64,000 bases of DNA from positions 1,789,726 through 1,853,725 of the forward strand of contig VZSR01000680.1 of the NCBI GenBank assembly GCA_013398615.1. The letters run 5' to 3'. Shown one piece after another: positions 58,601-64,000 of this stretch. The translations under genes and the position numbers were made by a program. The notes under the pieces were generated by a model. That model ran no database searches. It saw nothing but the letters and a program-made list of their open reading frames with translations, and was not told the DNA's origin. This DNA comes from Brachypodius melanocephalos (lineage: Eukaryota > Chordata > Aves > Passeriformes > Pycnonotidae). Every line of letters begins with the position of its first letter. The first letter of the stretch is position 1.

Positions 58601-60639
58601 TGCAGAGCTCTCCATACCTGAAAATACTTCAAGAGTATCCACACCTAATTAGCTGGCCATCCTGTGAGGACTTGTGCGTGATCTTTAAACACATGAATAA
58701 AATTAAGAATGCATTCAAGTCTTCAAAGAATTGCTTCAAAGAACCACTTACGTTTGCAAGTAGTATTAAAAGAAAACATGCAACACATTAATTGAAGAAC
58801 CGAGGGCAGTTTTAATTAGTCTGCTTGAAAGTGCTGGTTTTGCATACAAGGAGAAGTTCCTGGAATTCAGATCACCGTGCCTTGGCAGCAAAGTGGGGTT
58901 TGCTTCTGAACCACAGTTCTGTTGGTAGCAGATACTGCTGATAGGAGCTCAATCTCATGTCAAAATCAAGTAATGAAATGGACACTCAGATTTACTTGAG
59001 GTGGTAAGGAACAAACCTTGCTTTTATGCTGGAGCATTTCTTGGTAAAGAAAGAAATTGTTTAGGCTCCAAAACTTCAACCTGTGGGCCAAATACTGCTT
59101 GGAGTGGAGAGACTCTTGCACGTACTTTAATTTATTTGTAGCTTTGCAGGAGGCAAGTTTGGAGCTAAAGCTCAACCTGATCACGATGAAATTTTTGCAA
59201 AGTCATCATCCAGCTGAGATCGTTGTTGTCTACCTTTGTTTCCACACACCTGCCTTGAAAGGATGTTTGGATACCTGTGTGATGATTTGGGCATATCTTT
59301 AATCCGAAATTCATACAAACCTACCCAGGATGCAATCCTTTACAGACTTCTCAAACCCCCCAGGTCCATGACACGTCAGATCTTCATTAGTGTTCTATTA
59401 AATTGTAACTCTTAAACAGCAGTGATGTGGATGCCCATAGCTGTCTACCATATTTTCTGGACAAAGTTCACTTCCCTCTGGAACAGAATGCAGGAAGACT
59501 GTCACTGCTAATGTAGAGGTTTGTTGTTCCCTGCCAGCCTGTATGGGTGATCTCAGGCTAGTGCTCTGGATTTCTCACTGTGTCTAAGGGAATGAAAGAA
59601 CTGAGGGCAAATTCCTCTCTCACCAAAATCATTCCTGTGACTTAGAGCTGTGTAAGAGGGGACTAAATGTGTAGGACACATGCTGGAGACATCAGGCCAT
59701 TGGATCTTGTTTTCAGGGCTTGCCTAGGTGGGTGATAGACTGACTCTGGTCGGTTCTGATAGTACAGAGGAACACTGTGCCACATCAGCAGGAAAAGTTC
59801 ATCTTCAGAGTCCAACTCCTTGGACATGCATGGTTTTCAGAACACTTCACTCAGTCTTAAAATACAGCCAGACATCCCAAGCAGGACACAGACAACTCCC
59901 TAACTACTTAGAATCTCTTCCTTTGCTGAACATATGTCGAACCAGCAAAAGAATAAAACCTGGAGGGGGAAAACAGTGCCAGTGTCCTCCCTAGGAGAGC
60001 TTGGCTGACGTAAATGAAAATAAACTCTCACCCCCGTTGAGGTGCCAGACTTTATCCATCTGTGCAGAGCAAGGGCAACACTTCTCCCAAAGCTCCAGCT
60101 GCAGGCAAGCTCATCCTTACTGAATTCCTGTCCCTTTGCAATACGAGTGAGGTGCCAGGCTGAAGAATGGACACAGGATGCAAGTCAGGCTGTCTTTTCC
60201 CACCCCCACCGCCCCTGCTCTCCCTCCCCCTCGCTAAAAGTGCGCTAATCTTCCTCTTGTCTTGTGTTCTCACTTTTCTTGCAGTCGCTGTGAGCGCTTG
60301 CCTTGTAATGAAAATAAGGAGTGCCAGAGCCTGCCTCTGAGAATAACCTACTATCACCTCTCTTTTCCCACCAACATCCAAGTACCCACCGACATTTTCC
60401 GCATGGGCCCTTCCAATGCTGTCCCTGGGGATAAAATTCAGCTGTCCATCACCAGCGGGAACCAGGAGGGGTTTTTCACCACAAAAAAAGTGAACAACCA
60501 CAGTGGCCTTGTGGTCATGCAGCGTCAAATCACAGAGCCCAGAGACCTTCTTCTGACAATCCAAATGCGACTTTCCCGCCACGGAACTGTCAACACATTT
60601 ATTGCCAAACTTTTCATCTTTGTTTCTGCACAGCTTTGA
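16567..60639 (+). CDS. FBLN1: fibulin-1, isoform C (15 coding exons, gene span)
   Basis: Joined exons are 16567-16642, 30309-30408, 35580-35715, 39318-39489, 41303-41362, 43066-43167, 44840-44977, 46539-46676, 48074-48217, 49006-49134, 49636-49761, 50582-50701, 51532-51663, 52217-52340 and 60285-60639. They total 2052 nt: 683 residues plus TGA. Fibulin-1 is a secreted calcium-binding glycoprotein of basement membranes and elastic fibres that binds fibronectin, laminin and nidogen. Seen here: signal peptide 1-24/25, anaphylatoxin modules from C32 to about C141, acidic linker 142-178, EGF1 about 180-215, eight cbEGF modules 216-568, and a fibulin C-terminal domain to 683. Sequons occur at N95, N535 and N539. 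All junctions are AG/GT with matching phases and no internal stop. The length equals that of human isoform C as I know it. Gene identity is very secure; the transcription start and 5' UTR are not defined. Confidence 0.96.
17326..17382 (+). other. exon-like segment, possible optional exon 1b
   Basis: A 57-nt block is flanked by TTTGTAG before and CAG|GTAAGT after; the latter is a perfect consensus donor. Between exons 1 and 2 it would keep the phase (1 in, 1 out) and has no stop, adding 19 residues (starting GDDKESICPM) just after the signal peptide and including one unpaired Cys. The acceptor has a poor pyrimidine tract, and mammalian fibulin-1 has no such exon that I know of. It may be a chance pseudo-exon. 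Confidence 0.2.
22533..22590. repeat. (TA)n / TATC-rich microsatellite
   Basis: The block is made of atatat, tatcta and tacata units, with about eleven TA dinucleotides in a row near its end. It is simple sequence inside intron 1. Confidence 0.9.
27901..27936. repeat. A-rich (CAAA/CCAA) low-complexity tract
   Basis: A poly-A run is followed by ccaaaaaacc- and aaccaaac-type units, common low-complexity sequence in bird introns. No element body was recognised beside it. Confidence 0.8.
28348..28768 (-). repeat. CR1 LINE, antisense, 3' part of an interrupted copy
   Basis: The + strand starts with 'ggatcattcaggttggaagg', the antisense CR1 3' end. It continues through 'ctggggagcccagggctgga', 'cttcagatgtgg' and 'gcagaggggaaggatcac', the normal order for antisense CR1. 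The copy stops near 28768, where a CR1 of opposite orientation begins. Confidence 0.85.
28769..29158 (+). repeat. CR1 LINE, sense copy inserted into an antisense CR1
   Basis: From 'tgtccagttctgagcccc' and 'gttggagcatgtccagag', through 'gagctggaggagctcagt' and 'ccatccctggaggtgtcc', to the terminal 'aatagttccatgattctgta', this is a sense CR1 3' end of about 390 bp. It lies between two antisense CR1 pieces, which implies it is the younger insertion. Confidence 0.85.
29159..29345 (-). repeat. CR1 LINE, antisense, upstream piece of an interrupted copy
   Basis: 'gaccagcttgtagttcccca', 'tcatccttcttgaagtcagg' and 'ttcatccttcaggaactcct' are antisense landmarks of the CR1 reverse-transcriptase region. 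This piece and 28348-28768 share orientation and probably derive from one element, with some sequence lost between them. Confidence 0.6.
30309..30408 (+). CDS. FBLN1: FBLN1 coding exon 2: anaphylatoxin module 1
   Basis: It encodes residues 26-58 and two bases of codon 59. It opens the mature protein with DLSVEECCDKG. The Cys-Cys pair C32-C33, then C46 and C58, make the first part of the anaphylatoxin-like (C3a-type) module, closed by C65-C66 in exon 3. The acceptor is TTTCTGCAG and the donor GAATGCAG|GTACAT. The module matches mammalian fibulin-1 in cysteine spacing more than in the intervening residues. Confidence 0.93.
30500..30683 (+). repeat. CR1 LINE 3' fragment, sense
   Basis: The sequence 'agggttgcccagagaagctg', 'caaggccaggctggacaggg', 'aaggtgtccctggccatggc' and the terminal 'tctgtgattctgtgaaa' is a typical CR1 3' end. 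It starts about 90 bp downstream of exon 2. Confidence 0.92.
32002..32213 (-). repeat. CR1 LINE 3' fragment, antisense
   Basis: It starts 'aatcatagaatcacggaatg', then 'ccaacccctgccatggtcat' and 'tccagcctggccttgggcac', ending near the 'ccctcacagggaaaatgtct' landmark. It is a well-preserved antisense CR1 end within intron 2. Confidence 0.93.
34334..34385 (-). repeat. short CR1 3'-end relic, antisense
   Basis: 'aatcacggaactgtaggatt' followed by 'gagtggtttgggttgcaag' resembles the first 50 bp of an antisense CR1 terminus. The rest of the element is not recognisable. Confidence 0.6.
35580..35715 (+). CDS. FBLN1: FBLN1 coding exon 3: anaphylatoxin module 2
   Basis: It encodes residues 59-104 (MTQVQCCRSQLEKQSC onward, ending EAEYFK). 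C65-C66 close module 1; C75, C88 and C98 belong to module 2, which is completed by C106-C107 in exon 4. An N-glycosylation sequon NST is at N95. The exon is markedly GC-rich (gtcgagtttgccaacgcgcg) relative to its intron. Acceptor TTGGCAG|C makes the split codon 59 AGC (Ser), where mammalian fibulin-1 has Arg. The donor is AAG|GTGAGA. Confidence 0.94.
35716..39317 (+). other. FBLN1: FBLN1 intron 3 (3.6 kb)
   Basis: It runs from GTGAGA to TTTCTAACAG. The only notable content is the T/G-rich low-complexity tract at 36448-36530. No other exon, repeat or RNA gene was recognised. Confidence 0.85.
36448..36530. repeat. GTTT-rich low-complexity tract
   Basis: Runs of T are interrupted by G (gttgttttttttgtttggtt and similar) for about 80 bp. 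Open frames on either strand here, such as one rich in Leu/Phe, are artefacts of the composition. Confidence 0.88.
39318..39489 (+). CDS. FBLN1: FBLN1 coding exon 4: anaphylatoxin module 3 and start of linker
   Basis: It encodes residues 105-161 and one base of codon 162. It begins TCCYCCLLGKAAQVQGQSC and carries C106/C107, C109/C110, C123, C133 and C140/C141, completing module 2 and forming module 3. From residue 142 the sequence becomes Gly/Glu/Asp-rich and non-cysteine, the start of the linker between the anaphylatoxin and EGF domains. The YQCGIVFRTCC stretch closely follows mammalian fibulin-1. Acceptor CTAACAG, donor CCCAG|GTATTT. Confidence 0.94.
39930..40084 (+). repeat. unclassified interspersed repeat, copy B
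   Basis: 39962-40084 is the reverse-complement partner of 11399-11522. Shared phrases include 'ggtcaccaaagacctgcacc', 'ttcttcattgttttatg', 'tttgctgtattatttacaa' and 'aacccatcccacccatctgc'. The AATAAA at about 40052 is common to both copies. Its family is unknown to me; an LTR or other retroposon 3' region is possible. Confidence 0.7.
40339..40407 (+). repeat. short CR1 3'-end fragment, sense
   Basis: 'gttggacttgatggtgttga' followed by 'aggtcttttccaacctaatt' and a final 'ttgtgatctctgg' is the terminal 70 bp of a sense CR1-type element. Confidence 0.8.
41303..41362 (+). CDS. FBLN1: FBLN1 coding exon 5: acidic linker
   Basis: A 60-nt exon encoding residues 162-181 (VEISKEELDQEDPYLHDGCR). It is the acidic linker between the anaphylatoxin modules and the EGF array. 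The QEDPYL motif is shared with mammalian fibulin-1, and its final Cys is the first cysteine of EGF1. It is too small to stand out as an open frame. Acceptor TTTTTAG, donor CAGAG|GTGAGT, phases 1-1. Confidence 0.93.
41363..43065 (+). other. FBLN1: FBLN1 intron 5 (1.7 kb)
   Basis: It runs from GTGAGT to TTTCCATTAG. I see no exon, clear repeat or RNA gene in it, only AT-rich sequence with a short A run near 42590. Confidence 0.85.
43066..43167 (+). CDS. FBLN1: FBLN1 coding exon 6: EGF-like module 1
   Basis: It encodes residues 182-215. GGGPC opens it and GITCE closes it. With the Cys in exon 5 it supplies the six cysteines of EGF1. Unlike the following modules it lacks the D-x-D/N-E-C calcium-binding start, as in mammalian fibulin-1, where EGF1 is the atypical one. 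Acceptor CCATTAG, donor GAAG|GTAAAA, phases 1-1. Confidence 0.95.
43536..43635. repeat. tandem duplication, two ~42-bp units, 58-bp period
   Basis: A unit of about 42 bp at 43536-43577, containing 'ccatgagtggcatgggaatt', recurs at 43594-43635 with two mismatches. The spacing between unit starts is 58 bp. It lies just before a sense CR1. Confidence 0.9.
43688..43888 (+). repeat. CR1 LINE 3' fragment, sense, songbird-like type
   Basis: 'cactgcccaggctccccagg', 'gctgccacagctccaggaga' and 'ggggttggactccatgatcc', ending 'cccaactcaggatatccc', match a CR1 3' end that I associate with passerine genomes. It supports the songbird assignment. Confidence 0.88.
44395..44530 (-). repeat. CR1-like 3' fragment, antisense
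   Basis: 'gaaatcactgaggttggaaa' followed by 'gatcactgagtctaacataa' and 'aacactgccaactccaccag' is the antisense terminus of an avian CR1-type element. Confidence 0.78.
44840..44977 (+). CDS. FBLN1: FBLN1 coding exon 7: cbEGF module 2
   Basis: It encodes residues 216-261. DINECITGTHNC opens it; six cysteines are present, and the calcium-binding pattern is visible (D-I-N-E-C, N-T-x-G-S-F). The SCGTGYEL stretch is shared with mammalian fibulin-1. 138 nt, phases 1-1, so it could be skipped in frame. Acceptor GCTGTAG, donor AAAG|GTAGGT. Confidence 0.96.
44978..46538 (+). other. FBLN1: FBLN1 intron 7 (1.6 kb)
   Basis: It runs from GTAGGT to CGTACCAG. No repeat, exon or RNA gene was recognised. Confidence 0.85.
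46539..46676 (+). CDS. FBLN1: FBLN1 coding exon 8: cbEGF module 3
   Basis: It encodes residues 262-307, beginning DIDECETGTHNC and ending DALGNCI. It has six cysteines and the calcium-binding start. The PDFICQNTPGSFRCRPKLQC segment is nearly identical to mammalian fibulin-1. Upstream, a long T run ends in a pyrimidine-poor acceptor (GACGTACCAG). The donor is ATTG|GTAAGG, phases 1-1. Confidence 0.96.
46677..48073 (+). other. FBLN1: FBLN1 intron 8 (1.4 kb)
   Basis: It runs from GTAAGG to GCTCTCGTAG. A locally GC- and CpG-richer patch with two adjacent CAGCTG E-boxes lies at about 47330-47560. No repeat or exon was recognised. Confidence 0.85.
48074..48217 (+). CDS. FBLN1: FBLN1 coding exon 9: cbEGF module 4
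   Basis: It encodes residues 308-355, starting DINECLSTNMPC and ending DDGTRCV. It has six cysteines and a full cbEGF pattern; CGRGYHLN is shared with mammalian fibulin-1. 144 nt, phases 1-1. Acceptor CTCGTAG, donor CGTGG|GTGAGT. Confidence 0.96.
48218..49005 (+). other. FBLN1: FBLN1 intron 9 (0.8 kb)
   Basis: It runs from GTGAGT to TTGTTTTAG. No repeat, exon or RNA gene was recognised. Confidence 0.85.
49006..49134 (+). CDS. FBLN1: FBLN1 coding exon 10: cbEGF module 5
   Basis: It encodes residues 356-398, DVDECSSSNQPC to SRTCI. It has six cysteines, the calcium-binding start and an N-A-P-G-N-Y stretch. 129 nt, phases 1-1. Acceptor GTTTTAG, donor ATTG|GTAAGT. Confidence 0.96.
49135..49635 (+). 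other. FBLN1: FBLN1 intron 10 (0.5 kb)
   Basis: It runs from GTAAGT to TCATTGCAG. No notable feature was seen in it. Confidence 0.85.
49636..49761 (+). CDS. FBLN1: FBLN1 coding exon 11: cbEGF module 6
   Basis: It encodes residues 399-440, DINECRRYPGRLC to DGRSCE. It has six cysteines; RYPGRLC and HKCENTPGSY are strongly conserved with mammalian fibulin-1. 126 nt, phases 1-1. Acceptor TTGCAG, donor GAAG|GTATGG. Confidence 0.96.
49762..50581 (+). other. FBLN1: FBLN1 intron 11 (0.8 kb)
   Basis: It runs from GTATGG to GCCTTTCAG. About a third of it is the CR1 copy at 49950-50217, in the same orientation as the gene. Confidence 0.85.
49950..50217 (+). repeat. CR1 LINE 3' fragment, sense
   Basis: 'gaagaatttcttcactgaaa', 'aggcactggcaggggctgcc', 'catccctggaggtgtccaag' and 'gcactcagtgctctgggctg', ending 'ggatctgtgattctgtgatg', are diagnostic. 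It closely resembles the copy at 56395-56645. Confidence 0.93.
50582..50701 (+). CDS. FBLN1: FBLN1 coding exon 12: cbEGF module 7
   Basis: It encodes residues 441-480, DLNECESNPCSQEC to GISCE. It has six cysteines; CANVYGSYQCYCRRG is essentially identical to mammalian fibulin-1. 120 nt, phases 1-1. Acceptor CTTTCAG, donor GAAG|GTGAGC. Confidence 0.96.
50702..51531 (+). other. FBLN1: FBLN1 intron 12 (0.8 kb)
   Basis: It runs from GTGAGC to a long T tract and CTTGCAG. No repeat or exon was recognised apart from AT-rich sequence near 51015-51070. Confidence 0.85.
51532..51663 (+). CDS. FBLN1: FBLN1 coding exon 13: cbEGF module 8
   Basis: It encodes residues 481-524, DIDECALPTGGHIC to NARNCQ. 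It has six cysteines; RCINIPGSFQC matches mammalian fibulin-1. The acceptor has a strong T-rich tract (tttttttttcttgcag), donor CAAG|GTGGGT. 132 nt, phases 1-1. Confidence 0.96.
51664..52216 (+). other. FBLN1: FBLN1 intron 13 (0.6 kb)
   Basis: It runs from GTGGGT to CATTTCCAG. No repeat, exon or RNA gene was recognised. Confidence 0.85.
52217..52340 (+). CDS. FBLN1: FBLN1 coding exon 14: cbEGF module 9 (first five Cys)
   Basis: It encodes residues 525-565 and two bases of codon 566. DIDECVAESHNC opens it. N535 (NCS) and N539 (NET) are sequons at positions also used in human fibulin-1. It holds five cysteines; the sixth (C568) is the first Cys of the terminal exon. The donor is GACAC|GTAAGT. 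Phase 2 at its 3' end distinguishes it from the uniform phase-1 EGF exons. It is the splicing branch point for the C-terminal isoforms. Reading through the donor gives ACG TAA, i.e. a stop after residue 566. Confidence 0.96.
52797..53045 (-). repeat. CR1 LINE 3' fragment, antisense
   Basis: 'aatcatagactattaagggg', 'tccaacctggccttgagcac', 'tgccagggttggagcatcca', 'ccaacctgttctagtgtctc' and 'aaaatttcttcctaatatct' are the antisense CR1 landmarks in order. Confidence 0.92.
53693..53744. repeat. palindrome flanked by direct repeats
   Basis: TGAGGCAC (53713-53720), spacer ATCA, then GTGCCTCA (53725-53732) form a perfect 8-bp hairpin. The 11-mer GATGCAGATGT occurs on both sides, at 53693-53703 and 53734-53744. 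Confidence 0.8.
54124..54238. repeat. AT-rich duplicated block with 11-bp hairpin
   Basis: 'aatttgaattcattcat' occurs at 54124 and again at 54195 (71-bp spacing), with ATTC/ATAA-rich sequence between. At its end, ATAAATCCAAC (54214-54224) and GTTGGATTTAT (54228-54238) form a perfect hairpin with a 3-nt loop. Confidence 0.8.
54142..54175 (+). promoter_or_regulatory. FBLN1: candidate intronic polyadenylation signals
   Basis: Two AATAAA hexamers (54142-54147 and 54170-54175) lie about 1.8 kb into intron 14. They could end a transcript that retains the exon-14 donor and so encode a fibulin-1A-like form. They sit in AT-rich repeat sequence where such hexamers occur by chance. Confidence 0.2.
56395..56645 (+). 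repeat. CR1 LINE 3' fragment, sense
   Basis: 'aggaggaatttcttcaccaa', 'ggtcaggcattggcaggggc', 'gcactcagtgctctgggctg' and 'tccaacctgaatggttctgt' followed by gattct. Nearly the same subfamily as 49950-50217. Confidence 0.93.
60285..60639 (+). CDS. FBLN1: FBLN1 terminal exon, isoform C: fibulin C-terminal domain
   Basis: It encodes residues 566-683 and TGA. RCERLPC supplies the sixth cysteine of EGF9 (C568) and starts domain III. LPLRITYYHLSFPTNIQ, the FRMGPSNAVPGD stretch and the ending AKLFIFVSAQL follow the human isoform-C terminus, which ends AKLFIFVSAEL. The family C-terminal module mediates matrix interactions; the C and D forms are reported to differ in nidogen binding. The acceptor is TTTTCTTGCAG. 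This exon is an alternative last exon; isoform D would skip it for downstream exons not seen here. An antisense open frame (60052-60699) is a shadow. Confidence 0.96.
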
Positions 60640-60709
60640 TCCCTGACTTACAGCCATCATTTCTCTTCTAAGAGTAGCTTTCCCCCCCCACACCCCCAAT
60701 TTTAATAAA
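60640..60709 (+). other. FBLN1: FBLN1 isoform C 3' UTR (minimum extent)
   Basis: Short sequence from the TGA to the AATAAA. A T/G-rich downstream stretch follows at about 60713-60750 (ttttagttcatctgttgcat, ttttgtttgc), consistent with cleavage about 15-30 bp after the signal. A very short 3' UTR is therefore likely. Confidence 0.7.
60704..60709 (+). promoter_or_regulatory. FBLN1: polyadenylation signal AATAAA, isoform C
   Basis: Canonical hexamer 65 nt after the stop codon, preceded by a C-rich stretch and followed by a T-rich one. It is well placed to end the isoform-C transcript. Confidence 0.85.
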
Positions 60710-60749
60710 GTTTTAGTTCATCTGTTGCATGCTGCCCTTGCATTTTGTT

Positions 60750-63700
60750 TGCCATCATCGTTACAGTTTTCCACTTTAGCCTGTAACTGAACATCTTAAT
60801 TCACAGAGATTCTTCTGTGTACTCTGCATCATAACACAAAGCAGAAGTTGGTGTCTAAGAGCTCATTACCTGAGCATGCTGAGGACTGAAAGCTATTAAT
60901 TTACTTCACACAGCAGGGGAGTCACCTGATCACACACAGTTACATCTGTTTAGGTGTAAATTTTCCAAAGGAAATAGATATTTTCAACTGTCTCAACTGA
61001 GACATCTGTAGAAAATTTCATCAGTTATCCGGCAAATAGTGGGCATTTTCTGAAAAATCAGTTAAAAGGGCATAACTTGTACCCTTGACCCAGCACATGG
61101 GTCACTATAACAGTGTGCAGCCAGATTCTCAAGCTCTCCTATCTATTGTTGTTCTCTTGTATCCTGTGAGCTAATGCTGATTTCCACCAGGTACAGATCC
61201 TAGTTCTAGCTTCTAAGGATGGTACAAATCTAATCTCATCTAAAGAACATTTATTTGAGAGAGATTTCACCTTTCTTTCTGTGGAATTTTTGCTGAGTGG
61301 AAAAACTAATGACAGCAGAACAGCAATCAGCTTCCTAAGAGCATTCAGCTAATAGCAGAGAGCTCCTTTCTGTTTCACAAGCTATATCCTGACACATCCC
61401 CATCTACAGAAATATTTGAAAAAGATACTGGATTTGTCTCACAACACTTTTGTCTCTCCAACTTCCATATTAAAGCTGATAAATTTTGACCCAGTAAATC
61501 CACAACCATTATCACACCAAACCATAAGTGCCCTGAAAAGTCAGTCAGAATTCCAATATCCAAATCTTTCTTCCTTTACTTTGACTTTCTTTGTTTGCTT
61601 CTAGGCCATCAAGAACAATGTAGACAATACAACTGGAATTCCTTTGGAATTCTTTGTTTTCTGAACTGGAAGAGGATTTATTTATTACACATAGTCCTTG
61701 TGTTGATAAATATTAAAAGCTCAGTCCCAGAGATATTATCCAAAAAAATAATGTTCTACACAGCCCTGAGCTCAGTTATCTCTGCTGCTCATCACACAGG
61801 CAGAACAGTCATTCCATAAAAGAACAGGGAATAATCCATGTGAATGCACCTCTAGAATAAATACCTCACTACATAAATGCTGCCAGCACAGTGGGGGTAC
61901 AAGGGTAGAAACTGGGAACCTTCTAAACCAAGATCATGAGCCTTGATCACCTGAGCACAAGGAATTCCTCCATTGGCTGGCAGCTGGAGCTCATCATCCT
62001 CATCATCAGCCAAAGCCTGGATCAGTGCATGATCACAGCCCTCTGCCAGAGTATTCCACGCTCCCCAAGGCAAAGTTCATCCCAGCTGGCTGACAGGCGT
62101 TTCAGTCTCATGAGGAATGCCAGTGTTTAATCAGCTTGTTGACACTTCCTTATAAAGCTGCCAGAAGCTGCCAGTTGGGGATGGAGTCCCAGGTTGGGAT
62201 TCTGAGAGCACAGCCTGGTGCTGCTTGGGCTAATGGGCTTTATCACCACCACAGGAGATGCTTAAATGTAAATGCCCTCTGGCCACCAGTTCCTCATGAG
62301 GCCATCATGAAGCAGGATAAATATTCAAACATATACTTCAGTTTTGCAAACATTAATATATTTTTTAGCAGCTTGAGAACTTGGCCCTCAGTGTTGTAAA
62401 ATGCTGCCACATTAATTGTATTTAGCAAGGAATTCAAGAGCACAAAGCTCATGTTCCCCTGTGTTAGATGCTTGAGTTCTGCAGTGTCACTGGGACTTTC
62501 AGGAGCACATTTGTAATTGCACAGTGCTATTTATATTTTCCAAATGAAAATTAAATCACAGCTCGTGGTCCAATGAACTTACTGACTGAATCTAACAGAC
62601 AATAGGAAAAAGAATCATACCAGAACCCTAGAAGAATGAAAAAAAATATATACTCAGGAAATAATCAGAGCAGCTGAGCTGTTTCTTAACTTTCTTCTCT
62701 TCAAATGAAAATGCCTAGAGGGAAGATGATCTCCAAAGCTGTAATTTGTGCTTGAGGCAGAAAACTTGAAGGAAAGGTACAAATAAAAAAGTTCTCAGCA
62801 CTGAGGAAGAAACTTGTGCCAGTCACAGTGCCAACTGTAGGAGAACATGAACAAAAAGGAAAACATCAGCTAATCAGATGAAATGCAAAGTTGATGTGTA
62901 AGGATAAAATTGTAAAGTATTATGAGAAGAGAGCATATAATTTATAGCAAATATCAGGATTTGAAATAGATGTTAGCTGTCAAAGAAGTTACTCCAGCTT
63001 GGAGATGTCCAAAAGACGAAGCAAGGAGAGAACAAAGTGTTATCAACTGCACTTTGGATATGCTGGCATGAGGCAATTGGCAGGGACAGCAAAAGAAAGG
63101 AAATCAGAGAGTGAGTATAATGAAAGAACAAATTCCAGTTTAGCAGTGTGGACAGAGCATGCAAGTAACAACCAAGCTAGCGGGATTTGTAAGAGCAGAG
63201 ACAAAAGGTGCAAAGAAATAGAGTTGACACAAACATTTATCTGTCACATGGGTGGTGATGAGCTGGGTGGATGTAGAAACTCAGTTTAGATCAAATCACA
63301 TGTGACCATTGATATCCTCTGATCTGTACCAAAGTCATGTCAGAAGGCTTTATTCCACAGGTGAGAATCATGAATGTAAGTCTTACTTAGGGCTTCATCT
63401 TACACAGAATTATGGCTTTATTGGCTAAGTATTTCAGAAACATTTGTATTTGCCTTTTGTTCCAGCTGATGTTGAGAGTAAAGCTCCCTTTTATTCCCAT
63501 GAAAAATCGAAAGGAGACCACTACTGAATGCCTGAGACACTCCCACCACAATGCCTTTTGCATACAAATCCTATTACCTAAACACAGCTGTGGTAATTTC
63601 GGATGTGCTGTGTGTTCTAACAGTACTTCAGCAGTGCCCCAAAATAAGTTGTGCAAGCTACTGTTTATGAGCGAGGTGCCTGGGACATGACAAGATTTTG

Positions 63701-64000
63701 CACAGAGGTGATGGTGGGATGTAAAAGGTCTCCTGCATCTCCTGGCCAGTCTCCAAGCATCAGGTACAGGGTGTGAATACCAGGCTCAGCTGGTGTTTAT
63801 TAACTCACCTCTGTTGCCTCCCCGTGGAGAGGTTTGTAGGTGTGGACCGGGATAACTCATTTTGAAAAGAGCAAGAATCATTTGATTCAGAGGCATCTAA
63901 CAAAGTAATTCTCTTTTTTTAAATTTTCCTTTAACTCAGTACATCTTTCTCACTTTTAATCTTTTCATTCTCCCCCTCCTCTGACACGGCAGTATTTTCT
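60750..64000 (+). other. FBLN1: downstream flank, probable FBLN1 intron before isoform-D exons
   Basis: 3.25 kb with no recognisable exon. I searched by eye for the D-specific C-terminal coding sequence, which in human starts soon after exon 14 with a Cys-rich segment, and did not find it. No CR1 copy is evident. A purine-rich stretch at 63000-63230 makes open frames without meaning. In isoform-D transcripts this would be part of the intron that starts at 52341. Confidence 0.65.

Larger units (their letters stand above)
52341..60284 (+). other. FBLN1: FBLN1 intron 14 (7.9 kb)
   Basis: It runs from GTAAGT to TTTCTTGCAG. It contains CR1 copies at 52797-53045 and 56395-56645 and small palindromic or AT-rich repeats at 53693-53744 and 54124-54238. 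AATAAA hexamers are at 54142-54147 and 54170-54175. No further exon was recognised. Frames of up to about 120 codons have no recognised content. Confidence 0.8.

Noticed and set aside
60052..60699. 215-codon minus-strand open frame over the last exon
   Set aside because: It is the antisense shadow of the conserved isoform-C exon plus flank. The sense strand matches fibulin-1 residue by residue and has proper splice and poly(A) signals.
1..64000. CRISPR arrays, bacterial operons, prophage or integrons
   Set aside because: The window is vertebrate intronic and intergenic DNA. There are no regularly spaced repeats with unique spacers, no dense coding and no ribosome-binding-site pattern.
1..64000. 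tRNA, rRNA or other structured RNA genes
   Set aside because: No tRNA A/B boxes with a foldable clover leaf and no rRNA-like sequence were recognised by eye. Short snoRNA or miRNA genes in introns cannot be excluded without a covariance-model search.

Overview
The window is vertebrate nuclear DNA, almost certainly avian and probably from a songbird. Coding sequence is sparse and split by GT-AG introns. The interspersed repeats are almost all CR1 LINE 3' ends on both strands, and one (43688-43888) resembles a CR1 3' end I associate with passerines. No Alu-, B1- or L1-like mammalian repeats were recognised. The species call is inference; a bird is well supported.

Only one gene can be supported: FBLN1 (fibulin-1, an extracellular-matrix and basement-membrane glycoprotein) on the + strand. 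Fifteen coding exons run from an ATG at 16567 in a CpG island to a TGA ending at 60639. Every junction has AG/GT boundaries and compatible phases. The joined reading frame is 2052 nt, or 683 residues plus stop, the length I recall for human fibulin-1 isoform C. Domain order is signal peptide, three anaphylatoxin modules, an acidic linker, one atypical EGF, eight calcium-binding EGFs and the C-type fibulin C-terminal domain. The terminal exon at 60285-60639 has its own AATAAA at 60704. The exons specific to isoform D were not found in the last 3.3 kb and probably lie beyond the window.

Layout: 1-16150 is upstream DNA with no recognisable gene, containing a decayed ancient CR1/L3-type LINE (225-1205), a younger CR1 and other repeats. 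16150-17000 is the CpG island with the promoter and exon 1. Intron 1 (16643-30308, 13.7 kb) contains a nest of CR1 copies. Exons 2-5 (30309-41362) encode the anaphylatoxin region and linker. Exons 6-14 (43066-52340) encode the EGF array, essentially one exon per module. Intron 14 (7.9 kb) separates the EGF array from the C-specific last exon. 60640-64000 is 3' UTR/flank and probably the intron before the D exons.

No novel biological system was recognised. The most useful observations are: (1) failure to splice at exon 14 gives a stop exactly after residue 566, the length of human fibulin-1A; (2) a 57-nt in-frame exon-like segment lies 0.7 kb downstream of exon 1; (3) an apparently unclassified interspersed repeat occurs as two highly similar inverted copies 28.5 kb apart; (4) one CR1 is inserted inside another in opposite orientation.
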